The translations under genes were made by a program, and so were the position numbers. Positions 17,302 to 25,984 of a stretch of 58,221 bases of DNA are shown one piece after another. The notes below the pieces were generated by a model. The model was not told the origin of the DNA. It made no database searches and saw only the letters and a program-made list of their open reading frames with translations. Location: positions 1 through 58,221 of the forward strand of contig JAZQWL010000044.1 in NCBI GenBank assembly GCA_045632305.1. Direction: 5' to 3'. The stretch's first letter is position 1; each line of letters begins with the position of its first letter. This stretch comes from SVTX01 sp045632305 (GTDB taxonomy: Bacteria > Bacillota > Clostridia > Oscillospirales > CAG-272).

Positions 17302-18255
17302 ATGGCAAATACACCCAATATTCCCGTTTATCTTTTTACGGGCTTCCTTGAAGGCGGTAAGACTCACATAATCCAGGAGTCTATGTCCGACGAGCGCTTT
17401 AATACGGGAGAGAAAACCCTCATTATTATGTGTGAGGAGGGAATCGAGGAGCTTGATCCCACACTCTTCTCGGGTAAAAACGTTTATTTTGCTACCCTTG
17501 AGGACGAGGCAGACGTAACGGCTGAAAATCTTTTAAAGTGTGCCGGCGGACATAAGATCGACCGTGTTATTATCGAATACAACGGTATGTGGATGCTCAA
17601 TACCCTTTATGAGAATCTTCCTGATGATTGGTTTATCTTCCAGAATATGATGTTTGCCGATGCAAATACCTTCTTTATTTATAACCAGAATATGAGATCG
17701 CTTATGTTTGACAAGCTTCTCGGCTGTGAGATGATCGTGCTTAACCGTACTCCCGATAATATCGATAAGGATGAGGTGCATAAGATCGTTCGCGGAGTTT
17801 CAAAGCGCGCGGCAATTACTTATGACTATCCCGACGGACACGTTGAATACGATGAGATTGAAGATCCTCTGCCTTTTGATATCGATGCGGACGTTATCGT
17901 TATTGAGGACGACGATTACGCGATCTGGTACCGTGATCTCGGCGAGGAAATGATGAAGTATGAGAATAAGACAGTTAAGTTCAAGGGCATTGTCGCGCGT
18001 GATCTCAAGCTCGGCAAGGACGGTCTTGTAATCGGACGTCACGTTATGACGTGCTGCGCTGACGACATTGCATACAACGGTCTCGTTTGCCGTTTTAAGT
18101 CCAACGTATCTTATAAGACTCGCGATTGGATAACCGTTACGGGTATTATTAGAATTGAAAAGCACAAAATGTACGGTCGTCAGGGACCTGTTATCTATGC
18201 GCTTGAGAGCGCATATACGGACAAGCCCGAGCGTGAGGTTGCTACGTTCTATTGA
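17302..18255 (+). CDS. G3E-type GTPase fused to a DUF1980-like (TIGR03943) domain
   Basis: 317 residues. The N-terminus has a GTPase P-loop, GFLEGGKT at residues 14-21, and a CobW-like layout, but no CxCC motif; where the family usually has an ExSG block this protein has IEYNGMW. The last 100 residues (KYENKTVKFKGIVARDLKL, then MTCCADDIAYNGLVCRF) resemble the OB-like DUF1980 domain usually found in YcgQ-type proteins that partner a membrane permease. ATG 17302 is chosen because GGAGG (17291-17295) precedes it; the frame is also open further upstream inside the previous gene. It lies one base after the His/Cys-array GTPase, so the pair is surely one unit, probably in metal allocation. Confidence 0.8.
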   Translation: MANTPNIPVYLFTGFLEGGKTHIIQESMSDERFNTGEKTLIIMCEEGIEELDPTLFSGKNVYFATLEDEADVTAENLLKCAGGHKIDRVIIEYNGMWMLNTLYENLPDDWFIFQNMMFADANTFFIYNQNMRSLMFDKLLGCEMIVLNRTPDNIDKDEVHKIVRGVSKRAAITYDYPDGHVEYDEIEDPLPFDIDADVIVIEDDDYAIWYRDLGEEMMKYENKTVKFKGIVARDLKLGKDGLVIGRHVMTCCADDIAYNGLVCRFKSNVSYKTRDWITVTGIIRIEKHKMYGRQGPVIYALESAYTDKPEREVATFY

Positions 18256-18271
18256 TAGCTCGAGGTGAGAT

Positions 18272-18913
18272 ATGAAGCTTGGAAATATAATGATTTTCGG
18301 GGATAGCTATTCAACGTATGAGGGCTATATCCCCTCTGGATTTGCCGTGTATTATTCGGGACACCGTGAATTACCTCCCGACGTTTTTGACGTAAAGCGT
18401 ACGTGGTGGGGAAGAATTCTTGATGCGACCGATTCGACACTCGTTCAGAATAACAGCTGGTCGGGCTCGACTCTTGGCAATACCGGCTATAATAATACGG
18501 ACTGTTCAAATAGTTCTTCGTTCATTTATAGATTTGAAAAGCTTTGGAGCGAGGGCTTTTTTGAGGAAAACAGAATTGATACGCTTTTTGTTTTCGGTGG
18601 CACGAATGATAGCTGGTCGGAAGCGCCTCTTGGTGAATTGAAGTTTGACAATATTGAAAAGAGTGATCTTTTCTGCGTCCTGCCTGCTATAAGCTATTTT
18701 GCGGGTGCTCTCAAGGAAAAACTGCCTGATACGAAAATTGTATTTATTGCAAACTGTGAAATCAAAGAAGAGGTTATCGATGCAATAAGAAAATCTTGCG
18801 AGCATTACGACCTTACCTTTGTTGGTCTGTCTAATATAGATAAAGAAAACCGCCATCCCACCGAGCTTGGCATGGAGCAGATTGCAAAGCAGATTCTTGA
18901 TGTATTAAAATAA
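18272..18913 (+). CDS. SGNH/GDSL-type hydrolase
   Basis: 213 residues with the SGNH blocks in order: IMIFGDSYSTYEGY (catalytic Ser), NNSWSGSTLG (Gly block), FVFGGTNDSW (Asn block) and HPTELGMEQIA (His). The Asp normally three residues before the His is not in its standard place (ENRHPTE), so catalysis may rely on a Ser-His pair. There is no signal peptide. The family includes esterases and carbohydrate deacetylases; the substrate is unknown. GAGGTGA lies ahead of the ATG. It is the last gene of the run that starts at dut, 16 bases after the GTPase-DUF1980 gene. Confidence 0.85.
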   Translation: MKLGNIMIFGDSYSTYEGYIPSGFAVYYSGHRELPPDVFDVKRTWWGRILDATDSTLVQNNSWSGSTLGNTGYNNTDCSNSSSFIYRFEKLWSEGFFEENRIDTLFVFGGTNDSWSEAPLGELKFDNIEKSDLFCVLPAISYFAGALKEKLPDTKIVFIANCEIKEEVIDAIRKSCEHYDLTFVGLSNIDKENRHPTELGMEQIAKQILDVLK

Positions 18914-18917
18914 AAAA

Positions 18918-18946
18918 ACAGGACGAAAATTCGTCCTGTTTTTTTA
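18918..18946. terminator. Bidirectional terminator, SGNH gene / clpX
   Basis: ACAGGACGAA pairs with TTCGTCCTGT around a two- to four-base loop, with A and T tracts on either side. It ends both convergent transcripts. Confidence 0.92.
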
Positions 18947-18948
18947 TT

Positions 18949-20301
18949 TTATTCTCCCACCGCTTCAGCGGGTGCTTCAAGCATAGGCGCTTTGATTATA
19001 AGCTTGGGTTCGGAAATACCGTTTACGCAATCCTTTGTAATCACAACCTCGGCGATATCGTCGCGAGAGGGAATTTCGTACATAATGCTTTGCATAATGC
19101 TTTCCATAATGGAACGAAGTCCGCGCGCACCGGTCTGTCGCTGAATTGCAAGCTCGGCGATTGCAGTAAGCGCATCGTCCTCAAACGTGAGCTTTACGCC
19201 GTCCATATCAAAGAGCTTCATATACTGCTTGAGAACTGCGTTCTTCGGCTCGGAGAGGATTCTTACGAGCGCGTTGTTGTCAAGCTCGGTGAGGGAAACG
19301 ATGACGGGCATACGTCCTACAAGCTCGGGGATAAGACCGTACTTAACGATATCGTGAGCGGTCACATCCTTGTAAATACCGTTTTTAGCGGTGTTTGTGG
19401 ATTTGATGTTACTTCCTGTTGAAATGCTATCAAAACCGATCGTACGGCTTCCTTTACGCTTCTCGATAAGCTGATCGAGACCGTCGAATGCGCCGCCGCA
19501 GATAAAGAGAATGTTTTCCGTATTTATCTTGATAAATTCCTGGTTGGGATGCTTACGTCCGCCCTGAGGAGGAACGTTTGCAACCGTACCCTCAAGAATT
19601 TTGAGGAGCGCCTGCTGAACGCCTTCACCGGAAACGTCACGTGTGATCGAGCGGTTTTCACTGCGTCTTGAGATCTTATCGATCTCATCGATATAGATAA
19701 TACCGCGCTCCGCGCGTTCAATATCGTAATCAGCCGCCTGGATCAAGCGTAGAAGAATGTTTTCAACGTCCTCACCAACGTAACCCGCCTCTGTAAGAGT
19801 TGTAGCATCGGCAATAGCGAAGGGAACCTTTAAGGTTTTTGCAAGTGTCTGTGCAAGATAAGTTTTACCGACACCCGTAGGGCCTAAAAGAAGAACGTTA
19901 CTCTTCTGAATGTCGATTCCGTCGTCCTCGGCCTGAGTCTTTTTGCCACGCTTCTTGAGATTTTTCTTTTTGTAGAGAATTCTCTTGTAGTGGTTGTAAA
20001 CCGCAACGGAGAGGGCGATCTTTGCATCGTCCTGACCGATAACGTATTCATCGAGAGTTTCTTTTATTTCAATGGGCTTCGGAAGAGTTTCAAAGGAAAG
20101 CTCCTCGCTCGCGCTATCCTGAATTTTTGTTTCGTAAATAAGATCAGAGCATGCCTCAACGCAGAAATCACAAATGTAGATCGCGTTGGGAGAGGGAATC
20201 AAGAAATTCACCTGATTCTCGTTTCTGCCACAGAAGGAGCAGAATCGAAGATGTCCCTCACCGCCGTGTCTTGTCGGTGTTCGAGTGTTATTTGTTGCCA
20301 T
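18949..20301 (-). CDS. clpX: ClpX, ATP-binding subunit of the Clp protease
   Basis: A AAA+ unfoldase that feeds proteins to ClpP. The N-terminal zinc-binding domain has CSFC and CDFC pairs. Walker A is GPTGVGKT, the pore-1 loop region is GYVGEDVENIL, Walker B is IIYIDEID, and IGF in KGSRTIGFDS matches the ClpP-docking loop. ATG 20301 (MATNN) is chosen because the longer frame would run into clpP and has no ribosome binding site; AAAGG precedes the ATG. This gives 450 residues, slightly longer than usual because of a Lys-rich insert (YKKKNLKKRGKK). It lies 13 bases after clpP. Confidence 0.96.
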   Translation of the reverse strand: MATNNTRTPTRHGGEGHLRFCSFCGRNENQVNFLIPSPNAIYICDFCVEACSDLIYETKIQDSASEELSFETLPKPIEIKETLDEYVIGQDDAKIALSVAVYNHYKRILYKKKNLKKRGKKTQAEDDGIDIQKSNVLLLGPTGVGKTYLAQTLAKTLKVPFAIADATTLTEAGYVGEDVENILLRLIQAADYDIERAERGIIYIDEIDKISRRSENRSITRDVSGEGVQQALLKILEGTVANVPPQGGRKHPNQEFIKINTENILFICGGAFDGLDQLIEKRKGSRTIGFDSISTGSNIKSTNTAKNGIYKDVTAHDIVKYGLIPELVGRMPVIVSLTELDNNALVRILSEPKNAVLKQYMKLFDMDGVKLTFEDDALTAIAELAIQRQTGARGLRSIMESIMQSIMYEIPSRDDIAEVVITKDCVNGISEPKLIIKAPMLEAPAEAVGE

Positions 20302-20314
20302 TATGATCAACCTT

Positions 20315-20920
20315 TCATTCGTGCTTTGTAAGAATGCGGTCAACTATACCGTAGTTGAGGGCTTCTTCTGCAGTCATAAAGTAATCTCTGTCGGTGTCCT
20401 TTTCGATCTGCTCAATAGACTTGCCTGTGTTCTCGGAGAGAATCTTGTTGAGCATATCGCGTGTGCGCAAGATAAGCTCTGCGCGGATCTTGATGTCGGA
20501 CGCCTGACCCTGAGCGCCGCCAAGGGGCTGGTGGATCATAATTTCAGAGTGGGGAAGCGCGATTCTCTTGCCCTTTGCACCTGCGGAAAGGAGGAATGCG
20601 CCCATGCTTGCCGCCATACCGATACAAATTGTGGAAACGTCGCACTTGATGTACTGCATTGTATCATAGATAGCCATACCCGCAGTAACGGAACCGCCGG
20701 GGCTATTGATGTAGAAGAAGATATCCTTAGTGGGATCCTGCGCCTCAAGGAAGAGGAGCTGAGCAACAACGAGGGAGGCCGTGGTATCGTTTACCTCATC
20801 GGACAAGAAAATAATTCTGTCATTGAGCAAGCGAGAGAAAATATCGAAGGAACGCTCGCCGCGTCCTGTCTGTTCAACAACCATGGGGACGAGAGCGCCT
20901 CTTATTGGTAAATTATTCAT
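20315..20920 (-). CDS. clpP: ClpP, serine protease subunit
   Basis: The proteolytic chamber of the Clp protease. The catalytic Ser is in GMAASMGAFLLSAG and the catalytic His in MIHQPLGG; ERIIFLSDEVND and INSPGGSVTAGMAIYD are family blocks. ATG 20920 is used because GGAGG lies 5-6 bases upstream; an upstream in-frame TTG overlaps that site. This gives 201 residues. Second in the order tig-clpP-clpX, as in many Firmicutes. The gap to tig contains a large imperfect inverted repeat. Confidence 0.96.
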   Translation of the reverse strand: MNNLPIRGALVPMVVEQTGRGERSFDIFSRLLNDRIIFLSDEVNDTTASLVVAQLLFLEAQDPTKDIFFYINSPGGSVTAGMAIYDTMQYIKCDVSTICIGMAASMGAFLLSAGAKGKRIALPHSEIMIHQPLGGAQGQASDIKIRAELILRTRDMLNKILSENTGKSIEQIEKDTDRDYFMTAEEALNYGIVDRILTKHE

Positions 20921-20963
20921 AAAAACCTCCAAAATATATTAGTTTAATTGTTACAGTGAATTT

Positions 20964-21039
20964 CGCGCCGTACGGAACACAGATACAACATTTATATTGA
21001 TAAATGCTTTATTAAATGACCTGTGGTATGTACGGCGCG
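20964..21039. repeat. Long imperfect inverted repeat between tig and clpP
   Basis: CGCGCCGTAC (20964-20973) and GTACGGCGCG (21030-21039) are perfect complements. Pairing partly continues inward (ACAC/GTGG region), leaving an AT-rich loop of about 35 bases. No T tract follows on the minus strand, so it is not a standard terminator. It would form a stem in the tig-clpP transcript. Confidence 0.6.
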
Positions 21040-21054
21040 TTAAATTAAATTCTA

Positions 21055-22341
21055 TTATGCCTTTTCAGTAATTACAGCCGCATCCTTAACGATCTGCATC
21101 GCCTTCTTAACCTTGATGTCAGCGGAAACCATGTTAGCGTCAACAAGCTCGCGAACCTTGTCAGCTTCCATATTGTAAGCAGCAGCGATAGAAGCGAATT
21201 CTGCGTTGAGCTCGTCTTCTGTTACTTCAACGTTCTCAAGAGTTGCAACTGTCTCAAGGCAAAGTCTTGCGCGAACCTGCTTTTCTGCCTGAGGACGGAG
21301 CTGCTCGCGGAGCTTATCGAGGTCAAGACCTGTGTACTTGAAGTATGTCTGGAGATCAAGTCCCTGCATACGGAGTCTGTTGTCGTAATCTCTTACGAAG
21401 TTTTCTGTTTCTGCTACGAACATTGCTTCGGGAATTTCTGCCTCGAGCTTTTCCATAAGAGCGTTAATGAGAGCTTCTTCAACCTGAGAATCGCTCATGG
21501 AGTCGTGTCTCTTCTGAATTTTTGCCTTAACGTCTGCGCGGTATTCATCAAGTGTATCGAATTCGGAAACGTCCTTTGCGAAATCGTCGTCAAGCTCGGG
21601 AAGCTCAACCTTAGTTACGGAGTTAACCTTAACCTTGAATACAGCCGCCTTGCCTGCGAGCTCTTCTGCATGATAGTCAGTGGGGAAGGGTACGTTTACG
21701 TCGAATTCGTCGCCCTTCTTGTGACCTTCAACCTGCTCTTCGAAGCCGGGAATGAAGGATCCGGAGCCGAGCTTGAGGGAGTAGTTTTCACCCTTGCCGC
21801 CTTCGAATGCTACGCCATCGATAAAGCCCTCAAAGTCGATCTTTGCGATGTCGCCGTTCGCAGCAGCTTCTTCGCTATCTTCAACTTCTCTGGAGTTTCT
21901 TTCTCTTACTGTCTTGATTTCGTTGTCAACCTCTTCTTCAGTTGCAACTACAACTGCCTTTTCTACTTCAAGGCCACGGTAACCCTCGAGCTTGCACTCG
22001 GGCTTAACGGGAACGATAGCAGAAAGAACAAGACCGTTGTCATCGATGGAAACGATGTCGATCTCGGGCTGACCTACGGGCGTGATATCAGCTTCCTTGA
22101 GAGCTGCCTCGTAGTTTTCGGGAATGAGGTCGTTGATTGCATCCTCATAGAAAACTCCCTTGCCGTACATTTTCTCGATTACTGCCTTGGGTGCCTTGCC
22201 CGCTCTGAAGCCGGGAACTGTGATCTTCTTTACCTGTCTGCGATATACCTTTTCAACCGCAGCATCAAAAACTTCCTTGTCAACAGAAAATTCAATTTTT
22301 ACTGTGCTCTTTTCTGCCTTTTCATTTTTGATCAATTTCAT
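21055..22341 (-). CDS. tig: Trigger factor, ribosome-associated chaperone
   Basis: A peptidyl-prolyl isomerase and chaperone at the ribosome exit tunnel. The N-terminal ribosome-binding domain carries VPGFRAGKAPKAVIEKMYG, close to the conserved GFRxGKxP motif. The FKBP domain is around residues 150-240 (FEGFIDGVAFEGGKGENY, FIPGFEEQVEGHKKGDEF), followed by the helical C-terminal domain. The 428-residue length is normal. GGAGG precedes the ATG. First gene of tig-clpP-clpX, with its own promoter at 22405-22433. Confidence 0.96.
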   Translation of the reverse strand: MKLIKNEKAEKSTVKIEFSVDKEVFDAAVEKVYRRQVKKITVPGFRAGKAPKAVIEKMYGKGVFYEDAINDLIPENYEAALKEADITPVGQPEIDIVSIDDNGLVLSAIVPVKPECKLEGYRGLEVEKAVVVATEEEVDNEIKTVRERNSREVEDSEEAAANGDIAKIDFEGFIDGVAFEGGKGENYSLKLGSGSFIPGFEEQVEGHKKGDEFDVNVPFPTDYHAEELAGKAAVFKVKVNSVTKVELPELDDDFAKDVSEFDTLDEYRADVKAKIQKRHDSMSDSQVEEALINALMEKLEAEIPEAMFVAETENFVRDYDNRLRMQGLDLQTYFKYTGLDLDKLREQLRPQAEKQVRARLCLETVATLENVEVTEDELNAEFASIAAAYNMEADKVRELVDANMVSADIKVKKAMQIVKDAAVITEKA

Positions 22342-22404
22342 TTTTAATTCCTCCGAATATTTATGTGAAAAAATTTTTTAACTTTGTAAAAAAGCATACA
22401 TTAT

Positions 22405-22433
22405 ATTTTATAATTTTTTTTGACGTTTGTCAA
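22405..22433 (-). promoter_or_regulatory. Sigma-A promoter for tig
   Basis: On the minus strand: TTGACA (22428-22433), 17 bases, TAAAAT (22405-22410). It lies between the metallophosphoesterase and tig, about 65 bases before the tig start. Confidence 0.75.
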
Positions 22434-22447
22434 TAGTTTTTGCGAAT

Positions 22448-23188
22448 TTAGTGAATTTTTAAGGGATAAAAGTTCAGAAAATCCGAAGAAACAATGGTAT
22501 ATTTAATATTTTCAAAAGTAAAGCTTCTCGGTGTATCGTAGCTATTATGGATGTGTCCGTAATAGACGTTTTCGATTTCATAAGCTTTAAGGACGTCGAC
22601 AAGCTCGCGAATACAGTATTCACCGCGAACGGGCGGGAAGTGGAGGAACACAAGTATCGGGAGCTTTACGCCGTTTTCCTTTTCGTATTCATTCCGGAGC
22701 GTTCTTGCGGCGTCGAGACTGATTTTCAGTCTACCGACCTCGCGGTTGATGATTTTATCGTAATCCGCATTGTTGACAGCAGTCTGTTGGGATTCATCGG
22801 GGAACCATCCGCGAGTGCCGCAGATAATGGTGTTTTCCGCAATAAATGCGTTGTTGTGAAGAATCTCAAGGGTGTTGAATCCTGAATTTTTGAAAAAGGC
22901 GTTCATTTTTTTATTTGTTGTCCACCAGAAATCGTGATTGCCCTTGCCTAAAAACTTTTTGCCGTTGAGCTTATCAATGAAAGCTAAATCCGACGTAGCT
23001 TCCTCAAGACGCAATGCCCAGGAAATATCACCCGGAACAATTACGGTATCGTTTTCGGTTACGATGCTATTCCAGTTTTTTTGGATTTTTGACGTATAGT
23101 CAGTCCATCTTGAACCGAAAACCTCCATGGATTTATTTGTGGCGCTGTCGGTTGAAAGATGAAGGTCTGCAATTACAAAAAGAGACAT
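22448..23188 (-). CDS. Calcineurin-like metallophosphoesterase
   Basis: 246 residues with all the metallophosphoesterase motifs: FVIADLHLS (DxH), VIVPGDISWA (GDxxW form), LGKGNHDFWW (GNHD), LVFLHFPP and the C-terminal YYGHIHNS (GHxH). The two metal ions would hydrolyse a phosphoester; the substrate is unknown. Many Clostridia have a close relative of this compact type. AGGTGA lies 5 bases before the ATG. A weak TTGCCT/TATTTT pair with 17-base spacing is seen upstream. It faces away from the DUF1540 gene. Confidence 0.85.
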   Translation of the reverse strand: MSLFVIADLHLSTDSATNKSMEVFGSRWTDYTSKIQKNWNSIVTENDTVIVPGDISWALRLEEATSDLAFIDKLNGKKFLGKGNHDFWWTTNKKMNAFFKNSGFNTLEILHNNAFIAENTIICGTRGWFPDESQQTAVNNADYDKIINREVGRLKISLDAARTLRNEYEKENGVKLPILVFLHFPPVRGEYCIRELVDVLKAYEIENVYYGHIHNSYDTPRSFTFENIKYTIVSSDFLNFYPLKIH

Positions 23189-23287
23189 GTTTCACCTCAA
23201 ATAAAAATAATAAATTTTAAAAAAGCAGGCAATAATAATTTTGTCAGATAAATCTGATAAATTGAAAGTTTAGGGAGGCAACCGAAA

Positions 23288-23485
23288 ATGAACGAATCAA
23301 AGAAAGCTTGCTATACCAATGATTGCAAGGAACACAATAAGGGAATTTCCTGTTCTGTTAAAAGCTGTGCATACCATGACGGCGAGCGTTACTGCACCGC
23401 AGAAATGATCTCTGTTGAGCCCGCATGCGGAAACGTTACAGAATCAAAGGACACAAAGTGCAAGACGTATAAGCACTGCTGTTAA
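23288..23485 (+). CDS. DUF1540-domain small cysteine-rich protein
   Basis: 65 residues with nine cysteines. The core ISCSVKSCAYHDGERYC followed by AEMISVEP is the DUF1540 pattern (C-x4-C-x-Y-x6-C-x-A). Family members in Clostridia usually hold one or two such motifs and are thought to bind a metal; the function is unknown. A strong GGGAGG lies before the ATG and a terminator directly follows. A perfect 6+6 palindrome (TCAGATAAATCTGA, 23244-23257) sits about 30 bases ahead of the start. Confidence 0.88.
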   Translation: MNESKKACYTNDCKEHNKGISCSVKSCAYHDGERYCTAEMISVEPACGNVTESKDTKCKTYKHCC

Positions 23486-23492
23486 ATTCTTT

Positions 23493-23527
23493 AAATTGCC
23501 GCCTTTTCGGGCGGCAATTTTCTTTTA
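23493..23527. terminator. Bidirectional terminator, DUF1540 gene / thrC
   Basis: AAATTGCCGCC pairs with GGGCGGCAATTT around a short loop, with T tracts outside. It reaches the last codons of thrC. Confidence 0.9.
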
Positions 23528-25009
23528 TTTTCTGATATAAGAATAAACCTCTGAGAGCATATCCTTGTGATCGATAACTTTAGTGAATCTTACTTCCTTC
23601 TTATCGAGGTCGCGAAGGGGATACGTAATTTCGGTGTTGGTGAGGTTGGAAAGCGCTTCAAGAGCGTCCAGATCGCTTCCGTTGAAATTGTCAGCAAGGG
23701 ATCTGTAAACGTCGATGGCAAATTTATAAGGTGAAGCGGTGGACGCGACTACGATGGGAGTTGTGTCGCCGCTCTCTTTAATATACTGCTCAGCGGAACT
23801 TAACGCTACTGCAGTATGCGTGTCCGAAAGATAATTGTGGTTTTCGTAGTAGTCCTTGATCGTTGCCGCTGTGGTTTCCTCGTCCGCAAAGTAACCGATG
23901 AAGTTTTCGTTGATCTTTGCCATAGTGTCGGCATCAACCGTGTATGCACCCTGTGTCTTCAGTGCTTCCATATATTCCGCAGTTTTTTCGCATCCTGCCG
24001 TGAAGTAGAGAAGGCGCTCAAGATTCGAGGAAATGAGAATGTCCATTGAGGGAGACATTGTGAGATGGAAATTACGGTTTCTGTCGTACGTACCCGTACG
24101 CAAGAAGTCGGTAAGTATATTATTCTTGTTTGAAGCGCAGATGAGCTTTCCGATAGGAAGTCCCATAAGCTTTGCAAGATACGCCGCGAAAATATTACCG
24201 AAGTTACCCGTGGGGACGCAAACGTTAATTTTGTCGCCCATGTTAATCTTACTTGCAGAAAGAAGATCGCAGTACGCGGAAATATAGTAAACTATCTGAG
24301 GCGCGAGGCGTCCCCAGTTTATGGAGTTTGCGCTGGAGAAGAAATATCCGTTTTCGTTTAAGATCTTCGCGCTTTCGGGATTGGAGAAGATTTCCTTAAC
24401 ACCGCTCTGCGCGTTGTCAAAGTTGCCTTCGATCGCAACGACGTTTACGTTTGAGCCCACCTGTGTCGCCATCTGGAGCTTCTGTACCTGGCTTACACCG
24501 TGCGCGGGGTAAAATACCATCATCTTGATCTGATCGATGTCGCGGTAGCCCTCAAGAGCCGCCTTACCTGTGTCACCTGACGTTGCAACGAGAATGAGTG
24601 CGTCACGTGTCTCGCCCGTCTTTTTAAGAGCGCGGGAGAGAAGGCGGGGCATGATCTGAAGCGCCATATCCTTGAATGCCGCAGTAGGGCCGTGCCAAAG
24701 CTCAAGAGAATAAATGTTACCGTATGTATGAACAAGCTGAGCCGCGCCGCCAACGAAGGACTCTTCGGAGTATGCCTTCTCGCAATCGGAGAGAAGCTCT
24801 TCGTATGTGTAGTCGCAAAGGTACTTTGAAAGAACCTTTGCAGCTCTTACGGGATAGGAATCAGCGCACATTTCAAGTATTTCCGCCTCTGTGATGGTGG
24901 GAATACTCATAGGAACGAAAAGACCGCCGTCCTCGGAAAGTCCCTGCTTGATGATCTCTGCCGCACTTTTTGCTTCGGAATTTATATTTCGCGTACTTTT
25001 ATAAATCAT
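23525..25009 (-). CDS. thrC: Threonine synthase
   Basis: A PLP enzyme that makes L-threonine from O-phosphohomoserine. The PLP lysine is in GPTAAFKDMALQIMPRLL; LVATSGDTGKAALEGY, INSINWGRLAPQ-like SINWGRLAPQIVYY and VPTGNFGNIFAAYLAK match the long class of threonine synthase. 494 residues. The ATG is preceded by GAGG. Last gene of the minus-strand operon from 29881. The operon also holds a phosphoglycerate mutase-like protein of a type proposed to be a homoserine kinase, which would supply the substrate. Confidence 0.95.
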   Translation of the reverse strand: MIYKSTRNINSEAKSAAEIIKQGLSEDGGLFVPMSIPTITEAEILEMCADSYPVRAAKVLSKYLCDYTYEELLSDCEKAYSEESFVGGAAQLVHTYGNIYSLELWHGPTAAFKDMALQIMPRLLSRALKKTGETRDALILVATSGDTGKAALEGYRDIDQIKMMVFYPAHGVSQVQKLQMATQVGSNVNVVAIEGNFDNAQSGVKEIFSNPESAKILNENGYFFSSANSINWGRLAPQIVYYISAYCDLLSASKINMGDKINVCVPTGNFGNIFAAYLAKLMGLPIGKLICASNKNNILTDFLRTGTYDRNRNFHLTMSPSMDILISSNLERLLYFTAGCEKTAEYMEALKTQGAYTVDADTMAKINENFIGYFADEETTAATIKDYYENHNYLSDTHTAVALSSAEQYIKESGDTTPIVVASTASPYKFAIDVYRSLADNFNGSDLDALEALSNLTNTEITYPLRDLDKKEVRFTKVIDHKDMLSEVYSYIRK

Positions 25010-25024
25010 TTTTACGTCCTCGCT

Positions 25025-25969
25025 TTATTTGAAATTGCGCTCGATAAAGTTATAATAGTTCTTGTAGAATATCTTATCAACAAGCTCCTGTGAATGACCC
25101 TTTGCAAGAAGAGCGTCGGCAATAACGCCGAGATCCTGAACACCTGTAATTCCTACGGGCAGGCGTGTGCCGTCAAGGTCGCAGCCGAGACCGATAATAT
25201 CCTCGCCGCCAAGCTCAATATAGCGTTCAATGTGCTGTACTATATGATCGACCGTGCAGGGAATACCCGTGCTTCCGTCACGGAGATGCGCACAACAAAG
25301 ACTGATTCCGACGATACCGCCAAGCTCCTTGATCGCGCGGAAATGATCGTCACGAAGGTTTCTTGTGTGATTCCAAACGGACTTGGAGTTGGAGTGGGAT
25401 GCGATAACGGGCTTGCCCGCCTTGAATGCCATTTCGAGAATTTCATTTGTAACCTGCTCGTTAGCATGAGAAACGTCGGGGCAAATGCCAAGCTCAAAGC
25501 ATTTCTGTACTACTTCCTTACCGAAATCCGTAAGGCCGCCCTCAACGTCGTGAGATGCGCCGATATGAGTATATCCGCCCCACATGATCGTAAGATACTT
25601 AACTCCGCGACGCTTAAGTTCATAAAGGCGGTTAATATCGCCGCAGAGCATTCTCGCGTCTTCAACCGCAAAGAACGCCGCTGTCTTACCGCTATCCCAT
25701 GCTTTTTTCATCTCGGAGAATGTGTTTACGTAAGCTATTCTGTCGGAATGCTCCGCAATTTCTTTCATCATGTTATCGTTCATGGCGATAAATTCTTTAT
25801 AACTGTCCTCATCTGTACGATCCTCACAAGCCCAAAGAGCGAAGAACTGAGCGTAGTTTTCGTATTTGCTTGCTTTGTTAAGGGAGATATGTCTGGAGTT
25901 TTCTACAATGCTTTCGCCTCTGCGCAATATTTCAAGCGCGGTATCGCAATGTGTGTCGATAAGTTTCAT
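25025..25969 (-). CDS. Peptidase M19 family dipeptidase
   Basis: A renal/microsomal-dipeptidase-type zinc enzyme, 314 residues. Metal ligands are visible in LIDTHCDTALE (HxD), FFAVEDARML (bridging Glu), PDVSHANEQV (His) and ASHSNSKSVW (His), with NHTRNLRDDH next to it and GLGCDLDGT near the C-terminus. There is no signal peptide, so it is cytoplasmic and probably handles imported dipeptides; some family members act on D-amino-acid dipeptides. It lies 15 bases ahead of thrC and 15 after the yraN-like gene, inside the operon. Confidence 0.9.
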   Translation of the reverse strand: MKLIDTHCDTALEILRRGESIVENSRHISLNKASKYENYAQFFALWACEDRTDEDSYKEFIAMNDNMMKEIAEHSDRIAYVNTFSEMKKAWDSGKTAAFFAVEDARMLCGDINRLYELKRRGVKYLTIMWGGYTHIGASHDVEGGLTDFGKEVVQKCFELGICPDVSHANEQVTNEILEMAFKAGKPVIASHSNSKSVWNHTRNLRDDHFRAIKELGGIVGISLCCAHLRDGSTGIPCTVDHIVQHIERYIELGGEDIIGLGCDLDGTRLPVGITGVQDLGVIADALLAKGHSQELVDKIFYKNYYNFIERNFK

Positions 25970-25984
25970 AATAAGTAACCTCGT

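Noticed and set aside
21505..22347. 280-codon plus-strand open frame
   Set aside because: Antisense to trigger factor, which is unambiguous.
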